From: an uncultured Granulosicoccaceae bacterium
Lineage (GTDB): Bacteria; Pseudomonadota; Gammaproteobacteria; Granulosicoccales; Granulosicoccaceae
NCBI GenBank assembly: GCA_937951695.1
Contig: CALFBL010000213.1
Coordinates: forward strand, 1-5,822
Direction of reading: 5' to 3'
DNA length: 5,822 bases
Shown: positions 1-5,234 of the stretch, in pieces
How the letters are laid out: every line of letters starts with the position of its first letter
How positions within the stretch are numbered: position 1 is the first letter of the stretch
Translations under genes and position numbers: made by a program
Notes under the pieces: model-generated
The model's input: only the letters and a program-made list of their open reading frames with translations
Databases searched by the model: none
Told to the model about the DNA's origin: nothing

Positions 1-20
1 ACAAGGCCGATCAAAACACG

Positions 21-785
21 GTGGGTAAAGTATCGCCGCGCAAGGGCTGGATGGCGGTGGTGTTATCGCTCAGTGCGTTCGGGCTGGGGCAATTCTACAA
101 CGGTCAATGGCATCGCGGTGTGTGGATTTTTTTGATATTGCTGGCTCTGGCAGGGCCGTTGAGTGGGTTAGTGCTATTGGGGTTGCCGGCAGGTTGGGTT
201 GTGCCTAGCGCGTTTTTGGTGACGCTAGCGTTTTTTATCGTGTGGGTTTACAGCCATTGGCAAGCCTGGCGATTCGCCCGGCAGGCCTTCCATCATCGGT
301 TGCTCGAATGGCAGAAGGTCGGTGTTTATGTGTTGTTGTTTCTGGTGATAAATGCATCGTTTATCGCAATACCCCATTTCATTCGTCAGTATTGGGTACA
401 GGTGTTTAACATTCCTAGTGGCAGCATGACACCGACGCTAATGACCGGAGATGTATTGTCTGCTGACATGCGCATTGGCTGCCAAACCTGCTCAATGAAA
501 ATCGAAACGGGGGATTTGGTCATATTTAAAAGCCCAGAGATTCCTGGCGTAGTTTGGGTGAAACGCATAGCGGCGCTGGCGGGGGATCCGATGCCTTTTG
601 ATGTGGGCAGCGTAGTGCCTGATGGCAAGATGTTTGTGTTGAGTGACAACATCGACAACGGCCGTGATTCTCGACACATTGGGCTGGTAGATGTCTCAGC
701 GATTGTCGGAAAAGTCCGACAGATCATTTGGTCGAAAGGGGATGATGGGGTCAGATGGTCGCGGTTAGGGGAGTTGCCCGATTGA
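21..785 (+). CDS. lepB: Type I signal peptidase (S26 family) with polytopic N-terminus
   Basis: This is a serine-lysine signal peptidase, which removes Sec/Tat signal peptides from exported proteins on the periplasmic face of the inner membrane. Box B (IPSGSMTPTL, residues 131-140) gives catalytic Ser135. Box D (VWVKRIAALAGD, 178-189) gives the general base Lys181. Box E (SDNIDNGRDSR, 209-219 region) is present, with Ser208 where E. coli LepB has Gly. Hydrophobic stretches near 11-26, 33-56, 60-80 and 100-120 suggest about four membrane segments before the catalytic domain, against two in E. coli LepB. The first of these contains GLGQFYNG, resembling the TM2-type motif. At 254 residues it is shorter than E. 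coli LepB (324), so the periplasmic insertions are reduced. A CxxC pair lies at Cys154/Cys157. The start is uncertain: GTG at 21 has no clear ribosome-binding site and the frame is open to the window edge. ATG at 51 is preceded by AAGGG (42-46) and is an alternative. The family call is secure; that it is the main housekeeping enzyme is inferred. Confidence 0.9.
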   Translation: MGKVSPRKGWMAVVLSLSAFGLGQFYNGQWHRGVWIFLILLALAGPLSGLVLLGLPAGWVVPSAFLVTLAFFIVWVYSHWQAWRFARQAFHHRLLEWQKVGVYVLLFLVINASFIAIPHFIRQYWVQVFNIPSGSMTPTLMTGDVLSADMRIGCQTCSMKIETGDLVIFKSPEIPGVVWVKRIAALAGDPMPFDVGSVVPDGKMFVLSDNIDNGRDSRHIGLVDVSAIVGKVRQIIWSKGDDGVRWSRLGELPD

Positions 786-812
786 ATGAATGATGTGGTG
801 GCACAAAATTGA

Positions 813-842
813 TTGCACTGTTGGGGTCGCATGTTTTATGCT
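813..842 (+). promoter_or_regulatory. Weak sigma70-like promoter candidate before the pseudopilin gene
   Basis: A TTGCAC hexamer (813-818) and TATGCT (837-842) are separated by 18 bases. They match the sigma70 consensus at 3 of 6 and 4 of 6 positions. They lie in the 104-base gap after the signal peptidase stop, about 50 bases before the pseudopilin ATG. The match is poor, and transcription could equally run through from the signal peptidase gene. Confidence 0.2.
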
Positions 843-877
843 CCTCTGTCAATGTCAACAACGCATCGTTTACACAC

Positions 878-884
878 GGAGGTG
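878..884 (+). promoter_or_regulatory. Strong ribosome-binding site that sets the pseudopilin start
   Basis: GGAGGTG, a near-perfect Shine-Dalgarno sequence, ends five bases before ATG 890. This decides the start in favour of 890 over the in-frame TTG at 809, which has no such site and would add 27 residues with no leader-peptide logic. Confidence 0.85.
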
Positions 885-889
885 TCCCC

Positions 890-1570
890 ATGCGTTTCAA
901 CGCTATGCATCAAGTCCACAGAAAATCGCGTGCTCGGGGGTTTACCCTAGTTGAAATCTCTATTGTACTGATGATTGTTGGGCTCATGCTGGCCGGCGTT
1001 TTTAAAGGTCAAGCGCTCATCGACAGCGCCCGGGTGCGCTCCATGGCCAGTGAAGTATCGGGTATTCGCAGCGCCTGGTATTCATTTCAGGAGCGCTATC
1101 GCGCCTTACCAGGAGATTTTCGCTCGGCTGGCACGCAAATAGACAGCGCTGCGGTGTCGGGCAATGGCAACGGGAAAATTGACGGTAACGCCGAGCGAGC
1201 CGGGGTCTGGCAGCAGCTGTCGTTGGCGGGTTTTATTAATGGAACTTTCAACGGCGAACAAGCGGGTGTGGGTTCAGCATCGGATGTGGATTGCGCGCCG
1301 GGTAGTTGCCCGAAAAACCCATTCAATGGGTATTACAAAATCGGTTACACCGCCCAGGCGGCCGACGTCGATATTCCGGCACATGAAATCTTCACCGGCA
1401 ATAATATCCCGGTGGGCATTCTGGCAGAACTGGATCGCAAGCTTGATGATGGGGAGCCCACCACGGGCCGATTTCGCGTTCATCGCAGTTTTCAAACCGC
1501 GTGTACGCGCAATTCGGAATGGGATGTATCGACCGGTAATACCAATTGCGCTGGCGTGCTTCGAGAATAA
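890..1570 (+). CDS. Type IV pilin-like / pseudopilin with class III signal peptide
   Basis: The product is 226 residues when started at ATG 890, which has a strong ribosome-binding site. Residues 1-17 are a short basic leader (HRKSRARG), followed by FTLVEISIVLM from Phe18. This is the prepilin peptidase site: cleavage falls after Gly17, Phe18 is N-methylated, and Glu22 is the conserved E+5. Residues 18-40 form the hydrophobic alpha1 helix that anchors pilins in the inner membrane and packs in the filament core. The YRALPGDF block (70-77) and a Gly/Asn-rich loop SGNGNGKIDGN (90-100) occur in a common family of proteobacterial pilin-like proteins; the loop could bind calcium, which is inferred. 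Cys135/Cys140 and Cys205/Cys220 could form two disulfides, the second resembling the C-terminal D-region loop of pilins. No other pilus or type II secretion gene is in view, so it appears as a lone gene. Processing would need an aspartic prepilin peptidase (PilD type), not the signal peptidase encoded upstream. The family call is secure; the filament it belongs to is unknown. Confidence 0.88.
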   Translation: MRFNAMHQVHRKSRARGFTLVEISIVLMIVGLMLAGVFKGQALIDSARVRSMASEVSGIRSAWYSFQERYRALPGDFRSAGTQIDSAAVSGNGNGKIDGNAERAGVWQQLSLAGFINGTFNGEQAGVGSASDVDCAPGSCPKNPFNGYYKIGYTAQAADVDIPAHEIFTGNNIPVGILAELDRKLDDGEPTTGRFRVHRSFQTACTRNSEWDVSTGNTNCAGVLRE

Positions 1571-1600
1571 GGGGGGCCTAGGCGTTCTAAGGCAAACAAC

Positions 1601-2287
1601 CTAGACTCGCCCCGGAAGCACCGTACCCGTACTGTGATGCAGCTTAACAAGCGTCAGCACCTCAGTAAGGTCGTTACACACCGTATGCCCAAGCCTCATC
1701 AACTCAGCCGATGGTGGTACTAAGTTCGGCACCTGTATTACCTGGGTGTTTGCCGCCACGGCCGCACGCACGCCGTTTTCTGAATCTTCGAGCACCAGTG
1801 CTCGTACCGGGTCTGCATCAATAGAGGCAGCTGCTTTTAAAAAGATTTCGGGATTGGGTTTACTGAATTCGACGTCATCACCGGAGGTGACGGTTGTAAA
1901 ATAGTCTCTGATGCCTGAGCCCTGGAGTTTATAGGCGGCGGCATCGGCGGTTGAGGAGGTAGCCACTACGCAGGGTATTTTGTTACCGCGCAGCCAATCG
2001 AGCAGTTCAGTGACGCCGGGTAGCAGCGGCGGAACACTGCCCTGGAGTGACTCGTGGTAGCGTGCTGTCCAGTCGATGCGAAATTGTTGGGTGTCAATCT
2101 GCTTGCCCAAGGCTTTTTCAATCACGACTTTATGTGTGTTCTCGTTACAGCCCACCAGAGACAGAAATAGGTCATACACGTCGGGCAATCCATAATCGGC
2201 TGCGGTTTCGGTAAAGGCTTTGGCGGCGACGACTTCTGAGTCGATCAGCAAGCCATCCATGTCGAAGAGTACGGCGTCGAATTGCAT
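1601..2287 (-). CDS. HAD-superfamily hydrolase, beta-phosphoglucomutase-like subfamily
   Basis: This 228-residue cytosolic HAD enzyme probably acts as a phosphatase or phosphomutase on a small sugar or related phosphate. Motif I is FDMDGLLIDSE (8-18), with nucleophile Asp9 and acid/base Asp11. A helical cap follows at roughly 18-88, then PGVTELLDWLR (90-100). Motif II is VVATSS (107-112, Thr110/Ser111). Motif III is Lys143 in SKPNPEIF. Motif IV is VLEDSENG (165-172), with Glu167 and Asp168 binding Mg2+. The layout and length fit the subfamily that includes beta-phosphoglucomutase, YniC/HxpB and YieH-type phosphatases. The sequence does not reveal the substrate. The ATG lies 15 bases after the ntrC stop on the same strand and has no clear ribosome-binding site, which suggests co-transcription and perhaps coupling with ntrC. 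It converges with the pseudopilin gene, with 30 bases between the stop codons. I see no convincing bidirectional terminator there: CTAGG (1578-1582) and CCTAG (1600-1604) can pair, but there is no T-tract. Confidence 0.88.
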   Translation of the reverse strand: MQFDAVLFDMDGLLIDSEVVAAKAFTETAADYGLPDVYDLFLSLVGCNENTHKVVIEKALGKQIDTQQFRIDWTARYHESLQGSVPPLLPGVTELLDWLRGNKIPCVVATSSTADAAAYKLQGSGIRDYFTTVTSGDDVEFSKPNPEIFLKAAASIDADPVRALVLEDSENGVRAAVAANTQVIQVPNLVPPSAELMRLGHTVCNDLTEVLTLVKLHHSTGTVLPGRV

Positions 2288-2295
2288 GCGGTGGC

Positions 2296-2310
2296 AAGCC
2301 TGTTAGGCTT
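2296..2310 (-). repeat. Small perfect inverted repeat at the ntrC stop / HAD start junction
   Basis: AAGCCT (2296-2301) and AGGCTT (2305-2310) form a 6-bp perfect stem with a 3-base loop, which contains part of the ntrC stop codon (2305-2303). It lies eight bases before the HAD start codon and has no following U-run on the minus strand, so it does not look like an intrinsic terminator. It might tune stability or translation between ntrC and the HAD gene, or be chance. Confidence 0.4.
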
Positions 2311-3757
2311 TCGGGTTAAGACCCAGTTCCTTTATCTTACGCGTTAAGGTGTTGCGGCCCCATCCCAGCAGTTTTGCCGCTTCCTGTTTCTTGTTGTCGG
2401 TTTGGTTCAGGGCGGATTCAATCAGAATGCGCTCCATGGTGGGTATCGCCTTTCCTAGAAGATCAGACTCTCCGCTGGCCAGTAATCGCATGGCCCAGAG
2501 TTTAAAGTTGCTCTCCCATTTCTCCTGTTCATCGATGGCTGCGGCGATGGACTCTTTCGGCAGGTGCTTGATGGACAGTTCTTGCTCGTTGGTCATCACC
2601 GTCAGCCAGTGCGCGGTGTTTTGCAATTCGCGTACATTGCCCGGCCAGGTCAGTGCTGCTATGTGGCGCCGGAACGAAGGCGACATGGTCTTGGTGTTTT
2701 CGTTCAATTCCAGTGCCGCCTGGTGTAGAAAGTGCTCCATTAGCTGAGGGATGTCTTCCTGTCGATCGCGCAGCGGTGGTGCTTCAATCCTGATGACGTT
2801 TAAACGATGGTACAAGTCTTCGCGAAACAGGTTCTCTTCAACCAATAGCTGCAGATTCTGGTGAGTCGCGGCGACGATTCTCACATCAACTTGAATAGGA
2901 GTGTGGCCACCGACACGGAAGAATTCACCACTAGACAAGACTCGCAGCAAACGGGTTTGCAACTGTGAGGGCATGTCACCGATTTCATCCAGAAACAGTG
3001 TGCCCCCGTCGGCCTGTTCGAAGCGGCCAACGCGCATGGCCTGGGCGCCGGTAAACGCACCGCGTTCATGGCCGAAGAGTTCAGATTCCATCAGGTCGTG
3101 CGGTATGGCTGCCATGTTCAAGGCGACAAAGGGCTGCTGCGATCTTGGGCTGTGTTTATGCAAGGCTCTGGCTATGAGTTCTTTACCGGTGCCCGATTCG
3201 CCGTTAACCAACACCGTGGTCTTTGATCTTGATAGCCGTCCGATGGCTTTGAATACTTCCTGCATGGCGGACGAATCCCCCAGCAACGCAGGTGCTGCGA
3301 GCGCATTGTTTGAAGCACTTGATGTGCTTGACGCACCATCACTTGAAGTATTGGATTTTGCCTGAGTGGATTGAAATTTTTCACGATGAGACTTACAGGC
3401 GCGACGGGTTTTGGCGATCACGTCATCAACATCAAAGGGTTTGGGAATGTATTCGTAAGCGCCACCTTCAATGGCGGAGACGGTGCTGTCCAAATCAGAG
3501 AACGCGGTCATGATCAATACCGGCGTATCGCTCTGATGCTGCTTTAGTTGTTTCAGCAACGCCAGACCGTCAGAGCCTGGCATGCGTATGTCGCTGATGA
3601 TGGCATCAGGTGGTATAGCGTTTGAACGCACCATGTCGAGCGCTTCATCGGCAGACTCAAAGCAGGTCACTTGCATCTGTGCCTGCTTGAACGCTTTTTC
3701 CAGCACCCATCGAATCGAGCGGTCGTCGTCAATGACCCAGACATATTCTTCGTTCAA
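2303..3757 (-). CDS. ntrC: Nitrogen regulation response regulator NtrC (NR-I), sigma54 activator
   Basis: This 484-residue enhancer-binding protein, when phosphorylated by NtrB, remodels sigma54-RNA polymerase at nitrogen-limitation promoters. The receiver domain (about 1-123) has acidic residues 10-12, phosphoacceptor Asp56, switch Thr84 and Lys106 (PKPF). A Ser/Thr/Ala-rich linker spans 127-156, longer and of lower complexity than usual. The AAA+ domain (about 157-395) carries Walker A GESGTGKE (186-193), the sigma54-contacting GAFTGA loop (233-238), Walker B TLFLDEIG (253-260), arginine-finger candidates Arg312/Arg318 in FREDLYHRLN, and WPGNVREL (371-378). The C-terminal Fis-type helix-turn-helix is at about 457-480 (KQEAAKLLGWGRNTLTRKIK). 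The WESNFKLWAMRLL and IPTMERILIESAL blocks match NtrC rather than other sigma54 activators. The start is TTG, overlapping the ntrB stop in a shared TTGA, so translation is probably coupled. No in-frame ATG or GTG lies near this start. Probably autoregulated through the dyads at 5080-5128. Confidence 0.97.
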   Translation of the reverse strand: MNEEYVWVIDDDRSIRWVLEKAFKQAQMQVTCFESADEALDMVRSNAIPPDAIISDIRMPGSDGLALLKQLKQHQSDTPVLIMTAFSDLDSTVSAIEGGAYEYIPKPFDVDDVIAKTRRACKSHREKFQSTQAKSNTSSDGASSTSSASNNALAAPALLGDSSAMQEVFKAIGRLSRSKTTVLVNGESGTGKELIARALHKHSPRSQQPFVALNMAAIPHDLMESELFGHERGAFTGAQAMRVGRFEQADGGTLFLDEIGDMPSQLQTRLLRVLSSGEFFRVGGHTPIQVDVRIVAATHQNLQLLVEENLFREDLYHRLNVIRIEAPPLRDRQEDIPQLMEHFLHQAALELNENTKTMSPSFRRHIAALTWPGNVRELQNTAHWLTVMTNEQELSIKHLPKESIAAAIDEQEKWESNFKLWAMRLLASGESDLLGKAIPTMERILIESALNQTDNKKQEAAKLLGWGRNTLTRKIKELGLNPKA

Positions 3758-4857
3758 GACAGTTCCAAGGGTATAAAAACGGTAAAATTTGTGTTACCGC
3801 GTTCACTTTCGCATTCGATCAAGCCACCTAGTTGTCCCATGATCGATTGCGCGATCGATAATCCCAAACCGCTGCCCCCCATCCGGTTACTGACCATGGG
3901 ATAGAAAATCTGATCGATCAATATTGAGGGTATGCCCGGTCCGTTATCGTTTATGCAAACCTTGATAACCAGCGGGTAGAGCGTTCCGGAGATCGTAAAA
4001 TTGGTAACGACGCGGGATGCGAACACCACTTCGCCTTCGTCACCTATCGCTTCCAGCGCGTTACCCGCGATGTTTAAAAACACCTGCACCAGACGATCCC
4101 GATCGCTTAAAAACTCAGGGATGCTGGGATCGTAGTCAAAGGTGATCGACACGCCGGGGCCTGCGCCTACCAGCAGAATTTTGCGAACGTGTTCCAACAT
4201 TTCGTGAATGTTGAGTTCATCGCGACGAGGTCTCGAATTTGGACCCAGCATACGATCGATTAGAACCTGGAGACGATCGGCTTCGTGAATAATGATTGAG
4301 GTGTACTCGGTGAGTTCCTTGTCATCGAGCTGACGTTCGAGCAGTTGAGCGGCTCCGCGTAATCCGCCTAGGGGGTTTTTAATCTCGTGAGCCAGACCTT
4401 TGAGCAATGACTTCACATTCTCTTGTTGCATCGCTGTGGCTTCGTCCCGCACGATACGCAGTGAGCGATCGAGCGCACTGAGCTCCATCAGGATTCGATC
4501 GTTGCTGTGGCCATCCAGATAAGGCGCGATCGAGCAGTCGACCAGAATAGGGTCAAAGCCGATGGGCTCGAGGGTGACGTGTCGATCGTTCACCGGTTGG
4601 CCCGATTCGACCGCTTCTCTTAAGCGCGCGAATAGCGAATCGGGGATGTGTACCAGCTGGGTTAGGCGTCGTCCAACAGCTTTACCGACACTGATGCCGA
4701 GCAGTTGTTCGGCCGCGGTGTTCAGGGCGGTAATCTTTAGTCCCCCGTCCAGAGCCACTACCGCGGTGCTCATATTGTCCAGCAAGCGCGCTGCGCTGTC
4801 CGGATTTGACACTGGGTCGATTGTGGCCTGCTGTACGTTTATGTCACGTATTGTCAT
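3754..4857 (-). CDS. ntrB: Nitrogen regulation sensor kinase/phosphatase NtrB (NR-II)
   Basis: This 367-residue soluble histidine kinase phosphorylates NtrC when nitrogen is limiting and, with PII protein, promotes its dephosphorylation when nitrogen is plentiful. A PAS domain covers about 24-125 (RLLDNMSTAVVALDGGLKIT at its start). The phosphoacceptor is His157 in the H-box GLAHEIKNPLGGLRGAAQLL. The N-box is at 261-271 (LNIAGNALEAI), the G1 box at 304-309 (DNGPGI) and the G2 box at 327-334 (GGSGLGLS). FYPMVSNRMGGSGLGLSIAQ closely follows the NtrB form of this region. There is no membrane segment, as expected. About 23 residues precede the PAS domain, somewhat more than in E. coli or Pseudomonas NtrB. 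The ATG has no recognisable ribosome-binding site (GAACGCACCC precedes it). Upstream in frame there is no ATG, GTG or TTG before a stop, so either this start is used by coupling to the overlapping short ORF at 4936-4844, or initiation is weak. glnA is not adjacent; the upstream neighbour is divergent glyQ. Confidence 0.96.
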   Translation of the reverse strand: MTIRDINVQQATIDPVSNPDSAARLLDNMSTAVVALDGGLKITALNTAAEQLLGISVGKAVGRRLTQLVHIPDSLFARLREAVESGQPVNDRHVTLEPIGFDPILVDCSIAPYLDGHSNDRILMELSALDRSLRIVRDEATAMQQENVKSLLKGLAHEIKNPLGGLRGAAQLLERQLDDKELTEYTSIIIHEADRLQVLIDRMLGPNSRPRRDELNIHEMLEHVRKILLVGAGPGVSITFDYDPSIPEFLSDRDRLVQVFLNIAGNALEAIGDEGEVVFASRVVTNFTISGTLYPLVIKVCINDNGPGIPSILIDQIFYPMVSNRMGGSGLGLSIAQSIMGQLGGLIECESERGNTNFTVFIPLELS

Positions 4858-4936
4858 GGGTGCGTTCGGCCGATAGCAGCAGCGTCTTAGAGTCGATAAG
4901 GTCTTTCGGGGTGTGTAGATGGATATCAGCGTTCAT
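4844..4936 (-). CDS. Candidate 30-residue leader ORF overlapping the ntrB start
   Basis: An ATG at 4936 opens a 30-codon frame ending at TGA 4846-4844, which overlaps the first 14 bases of ntrB in another frame. The peptide begins MNADIHLHTPKDLIDSK and continues with a TLLLSAERT stretch. It is soluble in character and I do not recognise it. GAGGTG (4945-4940) lies three bases before the ATG, a clearly better ribosome-binding site than anything before ntrB. It lies downstream of the predicted sigma54 start (about 4992). If translated, ribosomes terminating just inside ntrB could re-initiate at its ATG and couple ntrB to this frame. It may instead be a non-coding leader with a chance ORF, since 30 codons is too short for coding statistics. 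Confidence 0.45.
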   Translation of the reverse strand: MNADIHLHTPKDLIDSKTLLLSAERTHDNT

Positions 4937-4939
4937 TCG

Positions 4940-4945
4940 CACCTC
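4940..4945 (-). promoter_or_regulatory. Ribosome-binding site for the short leader ORF
   Basis: On the minus strand this reads GAGGTG, followed by CGA and the ATG at 4936. It is the only good Shine-Dalgarno sequence between the predicted promoter and ntrB, and it is 82 bases upstream of the ntrB ATG, so it cannot serve ntrB directly. Confidence 0.5.
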
Positions 4946-4986
4946 ATTTACCACGGCGTCCAGTTGTATGAATGCCACATGGTTGA

Positions 4987-4992
4987 ATTATA
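4987..4992 (-). promoter_or_regulatory. TATAAT hexamer, possible basal -10 element for ntrB
   Basis: The minus strand reads a perfect TATAAT here, but no acceptable -35 hexamer lies 16-18 bases upstream (AACAAT and neighbours score poorly) and there is no extended -10 TG. It coincides with the predicted sigma54 transcription start, so it may be only an A+T-rich initial transcribed region. A weak basal sigma70 promoter remains possible. Confidence 0.3.
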
Positions 4993-5002
4993 TGGACTGC
5001 AC

Positions 5003-5018
5003 AGCAGTAATTGTTCCT
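5003..5018 (-). promoter_or_regulatory. Sigma54 (-24/-12) promoter reading toward ntrB
   Basis: Read on the minus strand the element is AGGAACAATTACTGCT. Against the consensus TGGCACG-N4-TTGCW it keeps the invariant GG (5017-5016) and GC (5005-5004) at exactly 10 bases apart, plus A5, C6, T13 and the final T: 8 of 12 specified positions. With C5004 as -12, transcription would begin near 4992, 56 bases before the short ORF. Two NtrC-like dyads lie at about -96 and -128 from that start, the arrangement expected of an NtrC-activated promoter. The combination supports the call more than the element alone. Confidence 0.65.
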
Positions 5019-5079
5019 AGGTGTCATGGGAGAAATAATCAATTAAATCAAGTGGTTACTTTTCTTCAAGCGTCAGGTT

Positions 5080-5096
5080 TGCACATAAATAGTGCA
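5080..5096. promoter_or_regulatory. NtrC-binding site (enhancer), promoter-proximal
   Basis: TGCACATAAATAGTGCA is a perfect 5-bp-arm dyad (TGCAC/GTGCA with 7 bases between), matching the NtrC consensus TGCACC-N5-GGTGCA except at the innermost pair. Its centre, 5088, is about 96 bp upstream of the predicted ntrB sigma54 start and exactly 32 bp from the second site's centre, favouring cooperative binding of NtrC dimers on one face of the helix. Confidence 0.75.
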
Positions 5097-5111
5097 TCTA
5101 TAGACTTTTAA

Positions 5112-5128
5112 TGCACCAAAATAATGCA
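5112..5128. promoter_or_regulatory. NtrC-binding site (enhancer), promoter-distal
   Basis: TGCACCAAAATAATGCA has one full consensus half-site (TGCACC) and a weaker one (AATGCA against GGTGCA) at the standard 17-bp length. Its centre, 5120, lies about 128 bp upstream of the predicted ntrB start. Paired with the stronger dyad 32 bp away, it resembles the two strong NtrC sites of E. coli glnAp2, which are also 32 bp apart. Confidence 0.7.
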
Positions 5129-5148
5129 AATGTCGTTAGGTGACGCCA

Positions 5149-5166
5149 GTGTACCGGACGGCACAC
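5149..5166. repeat. Imperfect 18-bp dyad between the NtrC sites and glyQ
   Basis: GTGTACCG (5149-5156) and CGGCACAC (5159-5166) are inverted repeats with one mismatch around a two-base centre. The spacing suits a dimeric DNA-binding protein better than an RNA hairpin. No regulator is assigned, and a chance origin cannot be excluded. Confidence 0.35.
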
Positions 5167-5192
5167 CGCTCGGGAGCGCTGGGACACGCCGA

Positions 5193-5234
5193 ATTCAGGC
5201 AGATTCAGTAAACTGGTTACACATTCAGCAAACT
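5193..5234 (+). repeat. ATTCAG direct repeats upstream of glyQ
   Basis: ATTCAG occurs at 5193, 5203 and 5223, spaced 10 and 20 bases, that is, one and two helical turns. The last two extend to ATTCAGTAAACT (5203-5214) and ATTCAGCAAACT (5223-5234), identical at 11 of 12 positions. They end 18 bases before the glyQ ATG, so they could lie in a promoter or the 5' leader. No function is assigned. Confidence 0.45.

Noticed and set aside
799..816. TGGCAC followed by TTGC upstream of the pseudopilin gene, resembling a sigma54 promoter as found for some pilin genes.
   Set aside because: The GG and GC are 13 bases apart instead of 10, which is incompatible with the strict sigma54 spacing.
1571..1613. 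Possible bidirectional terminator between the pseudopilin and HAD genes (G-run, CTAGG/CCTAG, C-run).
   Set aside because: The stem would be interrupted by an asymmetric internal loop and a 17-base terminal loop, and there is no T-tract on either strand.
3852..4588. Eight copies of the palindrome CGATCG within ntrB (starting at 3852, 4100, 4253, 4274, 4466, 4496, 4527, 4583), while I found only one elsewhere (2763).
   Set aside because: Six of the eight fall on Asp-Arg codon pairs (GAT CGN) and the other two on Ser-Ile (TCG ATC), so protein sequence plus codon choice explains most of the clustering. A genome-wide count would be needed before calling it a DNA motif.
4938..4953. A second GG-N10-GC element on the minus strand (TGGTAAATGAGGTGC), a possible sigma54 promoter.
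   Set aside because: It overlaps the short-ORF ribosome-binding site, would start transcription inside that ORF, and matches the consensus no better than the element at 5003-5018, which lies at a more standard distance from the NtrC dyads.
4948..4980. A 10-codon minus-strand ORF (ATG 4980 to TAA 4948) encoding MWHSYNWTPW, with three Trp codons, reminiscent of an attenuator leader peptide.
   Set aside because: It has no ribosome-binding site, I saw no terminator/antiterminator pair downstream, and there is no tryptophan-related gene. In so short a frame the Trp richness is probably chance.
5155..5170. A plus-strand GG-N10-GC match that could make glyQ sigma54-dependent.
   Set aside because: Only about half of the consensus positions match, the local sequence is G+C-rich, and NtrC control of an essential tRNA synthetase would be unexpected.
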